From positions 8,514,458-8,578,457 of the forward strand of contig CM055748.1 in assembly GCA_029465975.1 (NCBI GenBank): DNA of 64,000 nt. The letters are read 5' to 3'. This document shows positions 11,501 to 25,028 of this stretch, piece by piece (the first letter of the stretch is position 1; each line of letters begins with the position of its first letter). Made by a program: the position numbers and the translations under genes. Under the pieces are notes generated by a model, which made no database searches, was not told where the DNA came from, and saw only the letters and a program-made list of their open reading frames with translations. This DNA comes from Dallia pectoralis. Taxonomy: Eukaryota; Chordata; Actinopteri; Esociformes; Umbridae.

Positions 11501-14500
11501 TAAAACTTCCAGGTTTTTGTAATGTGAAAAAATGCAAGAATGATAAATCATGTAAGAGCTTTTTCCGCTTTTAATGTGACCTACAAGATGAAAGATTCAA
11601 TTGAAAAAGGGGTGTGTAGACTTTTTATATCCACTGTAGATATCATGCCCTGTATACTGTAATGCGTCTCTTTGTCTTTTTACCATCAGGCAATTGCAAA
11701 AAAACAATGGCTCCGTGGAAAGACGGCTCAAGTACCTGACAGGAGAGTGGTTTTACGTGGCCAAGTCTCAAAGACACAGTGATAAGATCCATGGTTCAAA
11801 AATCATCCTGGCCTCGATGAAACCGAGAAAAGCAGATTGTTTAGGTGGGTCAAGCAACACAGTTGGAAGGCTAATTGAATGCTACATGTAGTAACTGACA
11901 ATTGGATAACCACATGTGCAATACACATACAACTATATAAAGGAATAACCTTAATTTGAGTAGATTGTATGGGCTTGGGTGCTATTGAATTAATCTCACC
12001 GTTTGACTTAACTTTGGTTGTAACACTGCAGTATTTGGGACAGAATGTTGTATTGATATGTTAAGTTTCTTTTGAGTTTTATTGTAATTGCGTGTTCCCT
12101 GTCTGTCGTACAGACGTGTCTCCGTCTAGGATGGAGAAGCCCAGAGTCGTCAGTAACAAAGTCTCAGAGCTCACCCCCCCACCCAAACCAGCCAGGCTTC
12201 TAGAGACACAGCTAAAAAAAAACAGGTGATTCACTGGTTACCTCACCTCCGTTTCTGCTGTCACCCGTTACTCTACACAATGTTCTAAACTGCAGAAGTG
12301 TTAGCAGTTCAGCGTGAGCGACCAGTCATAGTACTTTACACAGAGGGAGACAGAAACTCTGATGTTTGTACAGCTTGAACATCGTGCGTGCTTGTCTTAG
12401 GTGTGCCTTGGCATAATTTGAGTCAATATAGGTGGTGCTCAATTCTTACCTGGGATATGTCTACTCTTTTAAACTCTGTTTATAACACTACAGGATCTTG
12501 GTGAGTCAGTGAGCTTGAGAAAGATCTTAAACCTGGTGTTTGGAGAGGACTGTAATAAGATTGAATACGCCTGTAACATTTCTATGGCTTGGTTTTGTAC
12601 AGATAATATGCTTGTGTGATGTTCTGTCCAGTTACTCAATACCATTCTTTTTTTTTAAATGTCCAGTCACAATATTAAAGTATTTTCATTTCAGTTACTT
12701 TATGAAATTATTCAAGGTTGGGAGGGAGTTAGTGATATGTTTCCTAAGAGACAGGGTCAACATAGATTTCCCAATTAAGCACATGTGAGCAGGTCTTAGT
12801 TATGCAGGATGCTTGTTCTCTAAAACACCAGTAATTTAGGGTGCTCAGGAATGTATTGAGGAAGTGCACAAAAACTGTAATGTTTTGACTCTACACTCTA
12901 TACAATACTCTAATGGGAGGTCTACTTATCTATAGTATTTTAATGTGTATTATTTTTGTCTTCTTTACAGTGAAAGCCTCAGTCTGTTGGATGCAAAGAA
13001 AGATACATCAAATTCAGTGGTACGCTCTCCAGGAAGGGTAGGTGAGACTTCATGTGTTTTAATATGTCAAAGACAAAAAATATTAGGATGAAAAAGTAGA
13101 GAATTTGTGTCATCAGAATTGTTTTCCCCTTAGCATTGCAATTATCATGAATGTAACAGTTGAGTAAAGAAATTACATTATCCAAATGTTGATACCATGT
13201 TACATAAACGGTAAAAAATACTATAAAATGTAATTTGCATTAACATTATACACCTCAATCTTAAGGAATTGTTCCAAGGCTTTCCTGTTTTAGTGCAGTG
13301 AAAAAGTAAGACAAACCTAACGCAGAATCTCAGTTGTTATCAGCATTAGAAAATGTGCAAACATAAAAAAATTAGACAAATGGTTGATCAAAAGAAATCT
13401 GTCAATAGTTAGAAGGAAACGGATAAAACCATAATTATTAACCAGGCGCCCCATATCCTGAAAGCTGACTTATTGAGACAATACCATACACTCTCATCCA
13501 CCATATACAACATATAATGCATATCTTGCTTAAATATAACACTTACCACTAATAGGGAAATCATTTTGAAGTTAAATAAACATTATTTATGTGGCAAACC
13601 TGACTGGCAATACTAAAGTGTATCTTACCCCCAATGCACATTTTCCTCAAAGATTATTTGGGATGCAAAGAATAATAATAAATATGGAGTTATGGAATTG
13701 CTTGAATAATGGGATCCTGGGAAGTCTACAAGGACACATGACACCCTGTGAGCTGAGGGTAGCCAGAGCGTGAGGTGAGGCGAAAACAAAAAGGAAAATA
13801 CCAAAAGAGGATGAAAAGGCAACTGTATGTTTCTGAAAGAATATCAGCACCACACTGGCATGTAACATTGAAACAATCATTTGTGAGGTGCGAGTGAACG
13901 ACAGGAACATAAATAGCCAATGTAATATGTGATGGGGAGCCGGTGAGTCCATGTGGTGTGTGGCTGCCATCGATTCCAGAGAGGAAGAGGTGCTTCTGTG
14001 CTGAGTGCAGCAGTCCTCACAGCCCATGCTGATAGCCTATTTGGAAAATTTGACAATACAAAAACGTTTATTGAAAGCAACCAACAAATGCAAGTGCCTG
14101 TATAATGTTCAACAGCACTCACACCTATTGTATAGACATCTACAAATGAATGATTTCTAAATTTTCTACAAAATAAAAAAAATCTTTGGACTTCGATCTA
14201 TCTGAAAACTTGATTGAATTTGCAGAGTGCAGTCCATCAGGATCTTAAGGATCTAGAAATTATTTTATTTTTCTAGTTGTAGATCCCCACAAGATAATTT
14301 CTGTCTCTTCTCGTTCCAGCCGAGACACAACCCATTCAATCGGGCATCGTTTGAATTGGAAGCAGAGACGATGGACGGTGTAACTAATGAAGATCAAGAT
14401 GATAAAACATCGTACAAAACAGGTTGGAAAGACACTGACATGGATCAAACTGTGGGAGGTTGAATCAAATCCAGTAAAAGAATCTCTCATGATTCTTTGA

Positions 14501-17500
14501 GAAATTGTCTAGCTGATTCACAAAAGTGTTAGAAAGCTGTTATTGCGGTCTACCTCGCCTGCAATATTTACTCTGGCACATGCTTGTCACATTAAACACC
14601 AATAATTGTTCCACTATGTTTTTCCTCACACACACACACAGAACCTGTATCTCCACTGAGGAGTCACACTGCAAAAGAGTCCAGTCTCACATCAGCAGGT
14701 TCTGTCACCTCTGAAGGCTCCTCTCTGGGATTCAGGCCTGTGCCGAAGAAGAGAACCTTTCTTTCCAGGCATTCTCAGAGCTCTCACACGGACAGTGATG
14801 TCTCCATCCCTGGACAGCCGGGTCGTCCCATTGAACCAAAAGTGACCAGCCGGGACCCCGAGGGAAGCGTCCAACCTGGACCCAGCGGTGGCATCAACCA
14901 GCCCGGTCAGGATCTTGTGGACAAGCAGTCCCAAAAACTATTTCCAAAATCCGACTTGCAGAACAATGTTTCCCTCGCCAGTCAACAATTAAACATTTTG
15001 AGTGACCGTCCCTATAAGCCAATAAATTGTTTAACCCTGGTCCCCACCACTACTGAGCTGGATAGAGAGATAGGATCCCATGAGCAACAGAGAACAGCAG
15101 ATAAGCCCTCAGATGACACCCTTATTAGACCCCGTGTGATTAATCCCTCTCCTCCTAAAGACACGGAGAGCTCCACGATCCTAGTGACGGCCATGACTGA
15201 GCCAAAGCCTCACAGGCTGTCAGACTTTACACCAGTCACTCACTCTGATAACGACAGACGCAACGAGAAATACTACACAGGTGGTCAGACAGCAGAAGGT
15301 AGCGATCCCCCTAAGCTCAGAGAGTGGTCTGATGGAAAATTCTCAGAACCTCTGTTTGCGACCTCTGAACGAACAGCACCTGCTCACCACCAGCCTTCCC
15401 AGCATGCAGCCTTCGAAATCCTTGAGATGCAGGACAAGGAAACGATAAGATCCCGCAATGTGGGAACGGCAACCAGACAGGAAGACCTTAATCTGGATCC
15501 AAGCACTCTGGGTAAGTCGAATATTGGAAACGGATCCCAAATATACAATTAACAATTATGGGGAACCTTTATGTCTTGGATCGGGCATACTGTAAACTTT
15601 ATACATGATGGGGATGCGTCAGTAAAATGATTCATAATGACACCACTGTTAAAGTTTTCTAAGCCTGAATTTTTTTCGACTTTAACCAACATTCAACAAT
15701 TTCATAAACTCTGTTTTTTCAGACCAAAGGACACACCGTGAACGTCTTAACTCTCGGGATAGGCCTGAAAATCAGGTTCACAAGAAAACAGGCGGTCACA
15801 AACCTGCCATTAAGTCGGCTCCCCTTAGTCCCCAATCAACAGGGGAGGAGGGCGACTCCATCGCCAAAGTGCTGGAGTGGTTCAGCCGTAGCCAAGACAG
15901 TAATGACTGGCTGGACACTCAGGACGATCAACCAGACATGGAGGAAGGCGCGACTGACTCTAAAAGAATAGATACAGAGGATAGACCGGGTTATGAGAGC
16001 CGGTCTCAGAGAGAAAGAGAGGATTCAGACCTGAAGAAAGTGCTGTCACGTATTGATCCCAACCGGTATACGCAGGCCATGAAAGGGGTTTCAATATTGC
16101 TATCACCCGAGGTAGAGAGTGGATCGCTTTCTGAATCCTCTGTTGAGCAACTTCCCAACAATTCAGCTCTGAGAACAATCCAGCCGAAGAGACGCATGTC
16201 TGAGGCGGACAGGTGCAAAGGAAATAGCAAGAAGGAGCCCAAGCAAATTGTATTCGATAGAGAAGAGGACGTGACAAACTTTACCGACCCCGCTGCCGAA
16301 GCTGATGTATCGCAGGGCACAACACCGGAAGTCAAACAAAACGAGGAGGTCCAAGAAGATGAGAACCAATCACCCAACATCTCCCAGCTGAAGTCCTTAT
16401 GGGAGATGGGTAACTCTGGGCCCAACATACTCACCAGCAGACAAATTACTGAGAAAGTACAGGAACCAATAGAAAAACAAACAGGAAAAGAAGTAGCGGA
16501 GCACGTATCTGTCGCAGAGTCAGAAAGTGGCAATGGGTTATCCAGCAAGAATCTCCTGAATGGAAAAGAGAATAAAGGGCTAAATCTAGATACTCAACCA
16601 AAAGCTATTGGTGGTGATGTTAGTAGTGTTCAGCCAGGTGTTAATTCAGACAGACAGGAGGTATGCACACCCAGAAAAGCTGTTGTTACTTCCCCCACAT
16701 TAGAGATACTTACACTGCCAACATCCTGGGATGATGGTTACGCTGCTGGGGCTCTGAGTGAGGAGAACAAAACTATTACTGCAAATTTAGATAAGAAAGA
16801 GCTCCAAACATCTCTATATACGACAGACAGGCGAGGCTCAGAGGCAGGTACCCATTTTCAGAGCACACTTAATCCTCAGCAGGAAACCCTGTCCATGTCT
16901 GGACTCATCACTCATACAGATAGCATGTTGGTGACCCGGTCCAGACTCACTCCAGCATCTAAAATAAACTCTGCATCGAGACTCACCCCAGACCCTCGGC
17001 TTCTTATTCAGCCCAGAGTCAAACCCCAGCCCGGGAAACTCCCACCAGATCTACCAGAACCACAGGCTGAACTACTTTCCAGTTCTGGTCTACTGCCTGA
17101 CCTACTCTTTCAAAGTACAGAGTCTGAGTCGTTGCCTCAGGCAGGACAACAGAAAAAAGTCAGCGAGAATGTACTGGCTAACGTGGGTGAACAAAGTGAA
17201 GTGGGGATTGTACAGTCAGTTGTATCCAGAAAACAACTAGATCAAAATGTAAGTGATGAAGGAAGTAGCCCAAATACCCTGATGCAGATTTCTTCTCAAC
17301 AGGACAGCAAGGCAGAAAAGATAAAGAATCTCAAATCCTTCTGGGAGCAGGGGAAAAATAGGCCTATACTTATCTCTAGCAAATCAAATGACGGGGAAGC
17401 CAAAGGAAAGCTAAGTAAAAGGTTAAGCAAGTCTGAATTTGACCTGCTGTCTGTCTGTAATGACTCTGACAATATACACGAAGGAGATTGTAACCAGTCG

Positions 17501-20500
17501 TCTGAAAACCAAAAACCCAGATTTAATGTTTTCACAATGGATCAAAGGCTTGAAAAGTCAACCCCTGTCCTTGGCACAAATCGTTTGCAGTTTAAGAGTC
17601 TTTGCGACTTCTGGGGTGAGGCCGCTTCTCGTGGCAGTGAGACAGTTTCCACTGAAAAACCCAAAAGCCCCAAAAAGAAAGAGCAAATGAATGGCCAGAA
17701 CTCCTCTCTGGAGATAAAGCACAGTCTGGACACTAATGTCTACGGGATGTCTTCACCCAGTGATTCACAAAAGGTGAACACTAGATCACCTTTGGACGAG
17801 AGCAGCCTCATTTCATCTTCATCTACTTCACCATCTTCTCTATCGCCCCGTACATCTTTAGTCAGTGGCAACAAAGCGAGAAGATCTGGGTCAGAGTCTA
17901 GATCGATCGGAGTGGGGACTGGAGCTTTGACTGACACAAAAGCCAACATCTCATCTAGAATCGCCGTAGAGCAGCAAAGAACCCCTTGTGTCCCGCAGGT
18001 AAGAAGCGTCCCAGAACAGGATTTAACGAAAGAGGAAAAGACTCTCCAAGCACAAAGTACCTCAGGAAAAGGATCTAGTTCTAGGAAAGACAGTTTTGGA
18101 AACTCAAGCGGAAGTGGACGAGGAAGGTCCTTTCGACGTGTGACCAGTATGTTCACATTAGACATGAATGACAATATGGACCAAACTGCTCTGATACAGC
18201 CTAAAAATACAATGGATATTGGACCAGTCCAGCCCAAGATTGGACAACAGAGTTCTGACAAAGAACCTTATCTGAGGAGGTCTTCAAAATCATCGGACGA
18301 GTCTGAATCTTTAACTCCTCGTGCTCGAGCCTTTATTCCGAGCGACAACCGCCATTATCTTGGGCTCACAGAGAAGACCGGCGTCCACACCATGACCTCG
18401 GCAAAGAAGGGGCAGAGAGAAATACAATATCCAGATCGGGCTGAGCTGAACCTTGGTAGTGGGCCTGTCAGATCCAGCACCCCTTTGGACTCAGAAGAGT
18501 GTAACAGCATGAGGAGCAGCAAGGTAACACAGCACCCCCTGGCCCTTTGGTCAAACCATGGCAGCACCGACACTGGGCGAGAGTCATCGTTCAGCACGTC
18601 TGAGAGGGCATCAAGCAGCGCTTCGGAAACCTGGTCCATATCCAGAACTAGTTCTAACCGTGAGTTTCAATTACATTTATTAGGCAACCCCACTGTTTTA
18701 AATCAGGTGTTGTGTTACCTGTGACGCATGAAACATTTCATCTCGTTAATGTGTGCTTTTTATGGAGTCATGTTTATGTAAACATGCAGTAAAATGAGAC
18801 AATATCCCGGATGCAGTGTCCTTGTCCGGCTATCTGTTTGTGTAAATAGACTGTGCGCATGGAATCAGCTGGCGGTGTTTAATTTGTGGGTTGGACAATA
18901 TGCTTTTGTAACTTTATTGACATCACATGGTACACTCTAACTGAGCCAGGTAGACAGGGTTGCTAGAGTTAAACTAAACTTTTTAGGATACACCAGCTTT
19001 TTATGGTGGTTTCATTATATTTTATACCTCATCTATACAGTGCATATTAGTGGCTATCTGGCACAGATATTGATCAGTCTGTGTGTTTGCTGAGATTTCT
19101 GTTTTTCAGAGATTGCAGCTATTCACTTAGTCTCTTGCTTGTTGTTTGCTGAATGCCATGTTTTTCCAGAAGAGATTATCTGGACTCAACTGTTTATTTG
19201 TATTTTTATACCCCTTTCACTGGCAATACTTCTCTGTATATGAAGCACATTTTTGAGGAACTCACTCTGTGTTTCTTTGTCTGATATTTTAGGTGAAAAT
19301 GATGATGACGATCAAATCAGCGTACAGGAAGCATTGAACCGAGCTCAGACCCGCCCAAGAAACCTCACCAAAAGTCTTGAGGACATCACAGCATCTATGC
19401 CACCACGTGAGACCCAGGGCCTTTGTTTCACACAACCACACATTTGTATAGATCATCACAATGTTTCTGTCAGGCCTGGATTTCATAAAGGCCAGTGTTA
19501 ATGCACGTTTTAGTCATTTCGTTTTCCATAATTTCACACAGGACAAGATCGAAGACTTGCCCCACGCGATGACTTGAAACGAGGCAGTGATGGTAAAAAT
19601 GTGTTTAATATGCAAGTGTTACCAACCAGAGAGACTCACACTTCCAGGTTGACTTCCTTTAATCTGCTGTATTTTAAGTCAGTCACGAGAGACAATGACA
19701 AGACGGTCAGAGCCACACGACCACTGGTTGAATAACACACGAGAGAGCTTTTAGATGGAATCAATACTAATGACGTATGCGATACATATACAATATACAA
19801 TCACGTGAACACCAGCCGTTCCATAGATACAGTGCACAAGTGCAACCATTTGAATATAACACTATGATAAATGTAATAAAGTAAACGTCAATGTATGACT
19901 ATTTCATCAACAACACCTGAATTACCAATAAACTGTTAACAGTTGTTACCACGTACGACTTAGGTCGTCATTGGCATTGGCTATCTGGGCTATTAGACAT
20001 TCAACAGGCCCAAATAGGTTTTACATACATCAACGCAAATACTTAGTCACCTTCATTATACTGGGATATGCAGTATAAACCAGTTTTTCCAAAATACACT
20101 GTCATGTAGTTCCACTCTCCATAATGGATCCAATGTCTAAGCCACACAACTTCCATGTTTATCCTACGTCGTGACTCTATGTTTGGAGATCATGTCCCTG
20201 TGGCCTGCCAAACTCTGAGTCGAGTGCTATACCAAATGAAAAAGAGAAAAATCGAATGACCTATCTCGGAACCCTATTCTATTCTTCACATTTTTGTAAA
20301 GCCATTTGCAAAATACTGTATATATTCAGTAACAGATGACGATGATGTGATGTGTATTGCACTAAGATGTGATTCACAACAACAAATGGTAAGCGCATAT
20401 TGGGTTTTTACTTAAACGTTGAACGTCTACTCATATATAAACGAGAAGTACAGACCTAAACCTACCAAAAGGCTAAGGGTTTGTGCAATAAAAGATTCAG

Positions 20501-23500
20501 CACCCTCCTCCTGGAAGCAGGTAGATTAACATTGTTACTGGAGAGGAAAGATTTGATGTATTCTCTGATCGAAGGTTGTACGATGACTGTAGAATAGATG
20601 ATCAATGAACTTCTTAACCTTCTCTATGTTATGTTCCCCCTTAGCATCAACCCTCCCATCTCCTTCTTCTTCCCTCATCTCTGACCCTGAAAATATGAAG
20701 AAGATGAGCAAATCTGTTCCCTCGTTCCTGCAGGAAGAGGTAAAGCCACTACAGATTGATTGATTTCATGTGAACGCACTGGTAAAAGGACACTACTCTA
20801 TGCATATATATATATATATATATATGCATACAGTATATAGGCTGTGTGATGTAAGGGCAATTGAGAACTGCTTTTTGTCTTCTAGATTGATGGCGGAGAC
20901 ACTGACTCCGCTGAGGACAGTTACCATGGAAGCAAGCATAAGATGGGCAAATCTATGACAAACCTCAGCAGCTCCTCTGGGATGACATCTGTATGTTCAC
21001 ATCAGAATAACAACAACCAAATACAGAATAACGCATTTCAAATAAGTTATAAAAAGATTTGCATTTTATTATATATGTATTTGATTCCCTGTCAATCGGC
21101 AAGATTTCTGTCTCCCAGGTGTCTTTTTTACAGGTCAATTGCTGAGATTAGGAGCACTCTCTTAAAGGGGGTGCTGCTAATCTCAGTTTGTCACCTGTTT
21201 AAAAGACACAGAAGCAATCAATCAATTAGATTGAAAAACACAATGTAGCTTTCCAAGGATGTCAGGGACACGATTGTAGACCTACACAAGGCTGGAATGG
21301 CCTACAAGACCATCGTCAAGCAGCTTGAGCCAGTGTCCAGACCTTAACCCCATAGAAAAGGATCTGCAAAGAGGAGTGGGACAAATTCCCTCCTGAGATG
21401 TGTGCAAACCTGGTGGCCAACTACAAGAGACGTCTGACCTCTGTGATTGCCAACAAGGGTTTTGCCACCAAGTACTAAATCATGTTTTGCAAAGAGGTCA
21501 AATACTTATTGCACTAAAAATTGAAATGCAAATCAATTTATTAATTAATTAACTTTTTCCTTTTGATTATTTCTGTGTCAGTGGGCAAATGTTCAAAGCA
21601 AATACTTTCTTCCTTTCACTGTTGTTTAATTGATTTGTTTTACAAAAATCTGGCAAGAAATGGCATGAACACTAGAGGTTTTTGCGGTTTTTGCGGTTGA
21701 AGTTAGGGGAAGATTGGACTTGGGAATGGGAATAACTTCTTCCTCGTAAGTGTAGAGATGCCTAAAATGTGTGTTTTTGTGTTAGCTAAGTGGCAGTGTG
21801 ATGACCATGTACAGTGGGGACTATGGAGGTGTGGTCGTACAAGGGAACATTGAGTTCTCCATCAGCTACATCCAGAAGCTCCGGGAGTTTCACATCTTTG
21901 TAGCTCGGTCCCGAAACCTGTCTGCTGTTGACCCCAAGAGGGGCCGCTCTGACCCGTGAGTACTGTACCTACTTACCTAGGGCCCTTAACGGTCTGAGGC
22001 GATCCCTGTACATACAAGTATTCATTTTAGTATTTATTACACATCGACTGATTGCCCACTACTGAAATGTTTGATTCTTTTCATAGGTATGTTAAAAGTT
22101 ATCTGGTGCCTGACAAAGCCAACCTAGGAAAAAGGAAAACATCTGTCAAAAAGAAGACTGTCAACCCTGTTTTCAACGAGATCCTCAGAGTAAGAAAATA
22201 TTTTCTGTATTTTTTGAGTTTGATTAAAACGTTGCACTAGTAGAACACCATTGAGCAAATGACACAACATTTCGTACAGCAAACTTGTTTTGAAGAGGGC
22301 AGACACTTCTTCACAGCAATGTATATCATTCCAAAGTGAAACACTAATTTCAGACCTAATATAGGTTCTTATCCCACTCATTTTAGGCCTAATATTGGTG
22401 CTTTTCACACTAATTTCAGTCCTAATATAAATTAATTTGACACTAATTTCAGGAATATACCAGATTTTTACACTAATTTCAGGCCTAATATAGGTGCTTT
22501 TCACACTAATTTCAGGCCTAATATAGGTGCTTTTTACACTCATTTCATACATTATATATTTGTTTACCTACTTTGCCCCTATCAGTATCGGGTGCGCATG
22601 GACTACCTCCAGACCCAAACCCTGATTCTCTCCGTCTGGCACCATGATACCTTTGGCAGGAACAGTTTTCTGGGTGAGGTGGATGTGGACCTGTCCAAAT
22701 GGGACTTTGGCCAATCCCAGATGAACTTATTAGATCTGAAAGCCAGAGTAAGAAAACAATACACCTGCTCTTTCTGTGTCTGTCTGGTCGCATTTAAAAC
22801 CATCCAAAGAATTTACTTCCATTACTGGAATCTCACTTTTTGCTTGTGCTTGTAATATCAGTGGCTGTGCATGATGATTTTGTGTGAGTTTGGGGAACTG
22901 TGTAAATGACGCACGTTTTTAAATGTGTAGTATAAGGGGTTTGTTGTGTCTCTTCCCCTCTGCAGCCCAGCTCCACACTTCAGCCATCAGATCACAGAGG
23001 GGAAATGAGACTGGCCATTCGCTTCCTGCCATACGTATCCCATAGTAAGAGTCTGTACACCTCACATGTCCTAACCGTTAGGTTAAAAGTTAGGTTTAAA
23101 CGTTAGGTCTGTGTCTAAAAGCAATTTATTAACTAGAAAATATATACATTTATATATATATTTATAGGTCACATTGCTCTTATCTAGAGTGTCTTACACA
23201 TTTATATGTTTTATGGGTGTTGAATGAGCTAATTCAAAGCTGTGAATGATTACGTATGTCGCTATGATGATATGATATATGATAGTTCCACATTATTGAC
23301 CACAGGGTTAGGACAACAAAAACAGTAGAAAGACACAACCCTTAACTGTGTTATATTGGCAATGTATCACATAGCCCAGAGATATCTTATTGCGTTAACG
23401 AACCAATTTTCAATGCAATTGGAGCAGTGATGTAATGTTAAAGTTAATTGTCAGAGTAACTATAGAATAGGAGCCAGGTGTCCTTTTTTCCACAGCCGAA

Positions 23501-25028
23501 ACGGCGTAGCAAGAATACACTGCAGAATAAAACAGAACTACTGCGTCTAAAAGAAATACAAAGTCGAACTCTTATAATATAATACACGCGTACAAGACAT
23601 GGGAAAATCTGAGAGTATATATAGACAGTCATAATGAGAGGATGAGGATCAAGTGTGTACGTTAACAAGACAGGACAAAACATATTATGGAATGTGGAAT
23701 GATGGAATGGCTAGGAGGCCGTTGACGAGAACCGCCGAAGACTGCCCGAAGATGTTGATGAGGCGACGAGTCGTGGCAGTGATGTCATAGCCATGCTTTA
23801 CGCTTACATATTCCACAGCCACCCGCCAATCAGCAGTCAGGACGCAAACCACCTGTTTACTCAATCCTGTTTAATTGTTACCCCTAGGCCTAGGCAAGGA
23901 TTCCCTGTCTAGTACAGGTGAGGTTCACATCTGGGTGAAAGACTGCAAGAACCTTCCCCTTATCAGAGGGGCCTCCATCAACCCATATGTAAAGTGGTAC
24001 GTATAAAACACAAGGTATAAATTATGCAAAATATACGATTAGTTGAAAGTAATTTACAAAAAGTACAGAATGTTTCCTGAACATAAGATGTGTTTTATTA
24101 CAACACCTATCTGCTTAATCGGACTTCAATCAAAAAACGCATTAGAGGCATTGCGGGAGTATTTAAATACTGCTGAATCAGGCTCATTTGGAAGGTGCCT
24201 TTAAAAGCACATTACCCAAATCAAGGCCTTAGCCTTCTTTATACATCTGTCACATTTTCATTGCACTGGATAGTTGTTAAACTATGTAAAAGTTGACAAA
24301 CATACCTGACCGTGTGACACTTTTTCCTACTTAGCTTTGTTCTTCCAGACACAAGCAGAAAGAGTCGGCAGAAGACCCGGGTCTTGAGGAGGACTGTTGA
24401 GCCGGTTTTTAACCATACTATGGTGTACGATGGGTTCAAACAGGAAGACCTCATGGAGGCTTGTGTGGAGCTGACGGTTTGGGACAATGACAGGCTGGGC
24501 AGTAACCTCATGGGGGGTCTAAGACTGGGACCTGGCACAGGTACAAATAGAGTATTATTTTGTTTTTTTTTCATTATTTAGATTATTCTAGATTTCTACA
24601 CATCTGCATGCGCTGTACTTTCATTTAATTCAACAAGGCATGCTTATTATTTTTTTTCACTCAATTTCTGCTTACTCAAAATTGCCGGTTATTAAGTTTG
24701 CAAGGGTTGAATAAGTACAACATGTGTTTGAATTAACAGTTGAACACAGATTGTTGCATCACTTCAATTTCTATAACCACGATTACCAGCAATGCCGTCA
24801 TAAATGTCTATATGGGAAACAATTTGGGCCTAGAGATTGAGCACTACTGACTAGCTTCTTTCCATCTCTCACTCTAAAGGCAGAAGTTATGGGGCGGCGG
24901 TGGATTGGATGGACTCTAATCCTGAAGAGGTAAAGCTGTGGGAAAGAATGATGTCCTCTCCAAATGAATGGGTGGCAGAAGTACTGCCATTGAGAATGCT
25001 GACTGCAGTAAAGACTAAGCTGAGATGA
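8567..25028 (+). CDS. sytl2: synaptotagmin-like protein 2 (Slp2), Rab27 effector
   Basis: The coding exons I placed are 8650-8750, 11690-11844, 12114-12225, 12971-13037, 14320-14422, 14642-15511, 15723-18659, 19293-19406, 19542-19592, 20645-20739, 20886-20990, 21786-21955, 22087-22189, 22586-22747, 22966-23044, 23888-23996, 24335-24540 and 24880-25028. They total 5688 nt (1895 aa plus stop), with every intron GT-AG and every phase matching. The start MIDLSYLTEEEQ is the canonical Slp homology domain. GEWFYVAKSQRH in exon 2 is the Rab27-binding block, and no zinc finger separates the two halves, as in Slp1/Slp2. A long, probably disordered serine-rich centre follows, then MSKSVPSFLQEE and two C2 domains (21786-22990 and 23888-25028). 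The family tethers Rab27-bearing vesicles to plasma-membrane lipids. A splice acceptor at 8566 suggests that the first coding exon is not the first exon. Confidence 0.95.
11174..11313. repeat. 35-bp minisatellite, 4 copies
   Basis: Four nearly identical head-to-tail copies of a 35-bp unit beginning 'tttcatgtgcatatccagg' and ending 'ggtaatac', in a sytl2 intron. The last copy carries a c-to-g change. Confidence 0.95.
11464..11645. mobile_element. MITE with long terminal inverted repeats
   Basis: The left end GATATCTGCAGTGGATAC and 'aaaaagtctacacaccc' is mirrored at the right end as 'ggggtgtgtagacttttta' and TATCCACTGTAGATATC. The about 180-bp element has no coding capacity. Part of the same sequence occurs at 2395-2468, so the family is dispersed. 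The superfamily is not determined. Confidence 0.8.
13038..14319. other. sytl2 intron, nothing recognised
   Basis: Intron between the exon ending SPGR and the exon starting PRHNPFNRASFE. The minus-strand open frames here (for example 13647-14027) show no recognisable domain. Confidence 0.6.
15723..18659 (+). other. sytl2: giant 2.9-kb internal exon of sytl2
   Basis: A single 2937-nt open exon bounded by ttttttcag and C|GTGAGT encodes about 980 residues of low-complexity, Ser/Gln/Glu/Lys-rich sequence with no globular domain. It starts just before a GDSIAKVLEWFSRS block. A related motif, LKSxWExG, recurs at about 16385 (LKSLWEMGNSGP) and 17330 (LKSFWEQGKNRP), with a degenerate form at 17590 (FKSLCDFWGEA). 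Together with the 870-nt exon before it, this makes two thirds of the protein. It is probably alternatively spliced in or out, as in other Slp2 genes (family knowledge, not seen here). Confidence 0.85.
18660..19292. other. sytl2 intron, nothing recognised
   Basis: Intron following the giant exon. AT-rich and without identifiable repeats. Confidence 0.6.
19593..20644. other. sytl2 intron, unassigned
   Basis: Intron of about 1 kb between the 51-nt microexon (19542-19592) and the exon encoding MSKSVPSFLQEE. It may hold an old retroelement piece, but nothing diagnostic was found. Confidence 0.5.
20803..20827. repeat. (TA)n microsatellite
   Basis: A run of about 11 TA dinucleotides flanked by 'gca' and 'gcata', inside a short sytl2 intron. 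Confidence 0.95.
21060..21690 (+). mobile_element. deleted Tc1-like transposon in sytl2 intron
   Basis: The segment contains the Tc1 helix-turn-helix region ('acacgattgtagacctacac', 'aaggctggaatgg') joined directly to the transposase C-terminus ('cttaaccccatagaaaagg', then a VANYKRRLTSVIANKG-type end and a stop). The catalytic core has therefore been deleted. 'gaggtcaaatacttatt' and nearby words are typical of a common fish Tc1 family. Terminal inverted repeats are not clear. Confidence 0.75.
22325..22555. repeat. 31-bp minisatellite in sytl2 intron
   Basis: About seven imperfect copies of a 31-bp unit, 'cactaatttcaggcctaata' plus 'taggtgctttt'. They lie between the two exons that encode the C2A core and end about 30 bp before the splice acceptor at 22585. 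Confidence 0.9.
23045..23887. other. sytl2 intron, possible old repeat
   Basis: Intron between C2A and C2B exons. It is unusually GC-richer around 23690-23870, with a CCAAT word and TATA-like words, so a solo LTR is conceivable. I found no matching ends or duplications to support that. Confidence 0.35.

Larger units (their letters stand above)
8751..11689. other. sytl2 intron, largely unassigned
   Basis: AT-rich intron that also contains the 35-bp minisatellite (11174-11313) and a palindromic MITE (11464-11645). No other coding segment was recognised. Confidence 0.6.

Noticed and set aside
17740..18261. Minus-strand frames opposite the large sytl2 exon
   Set aside because: The plus-strand exon is supported by splice phases and conserved ends. 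The antisense frames have no recognisable content.
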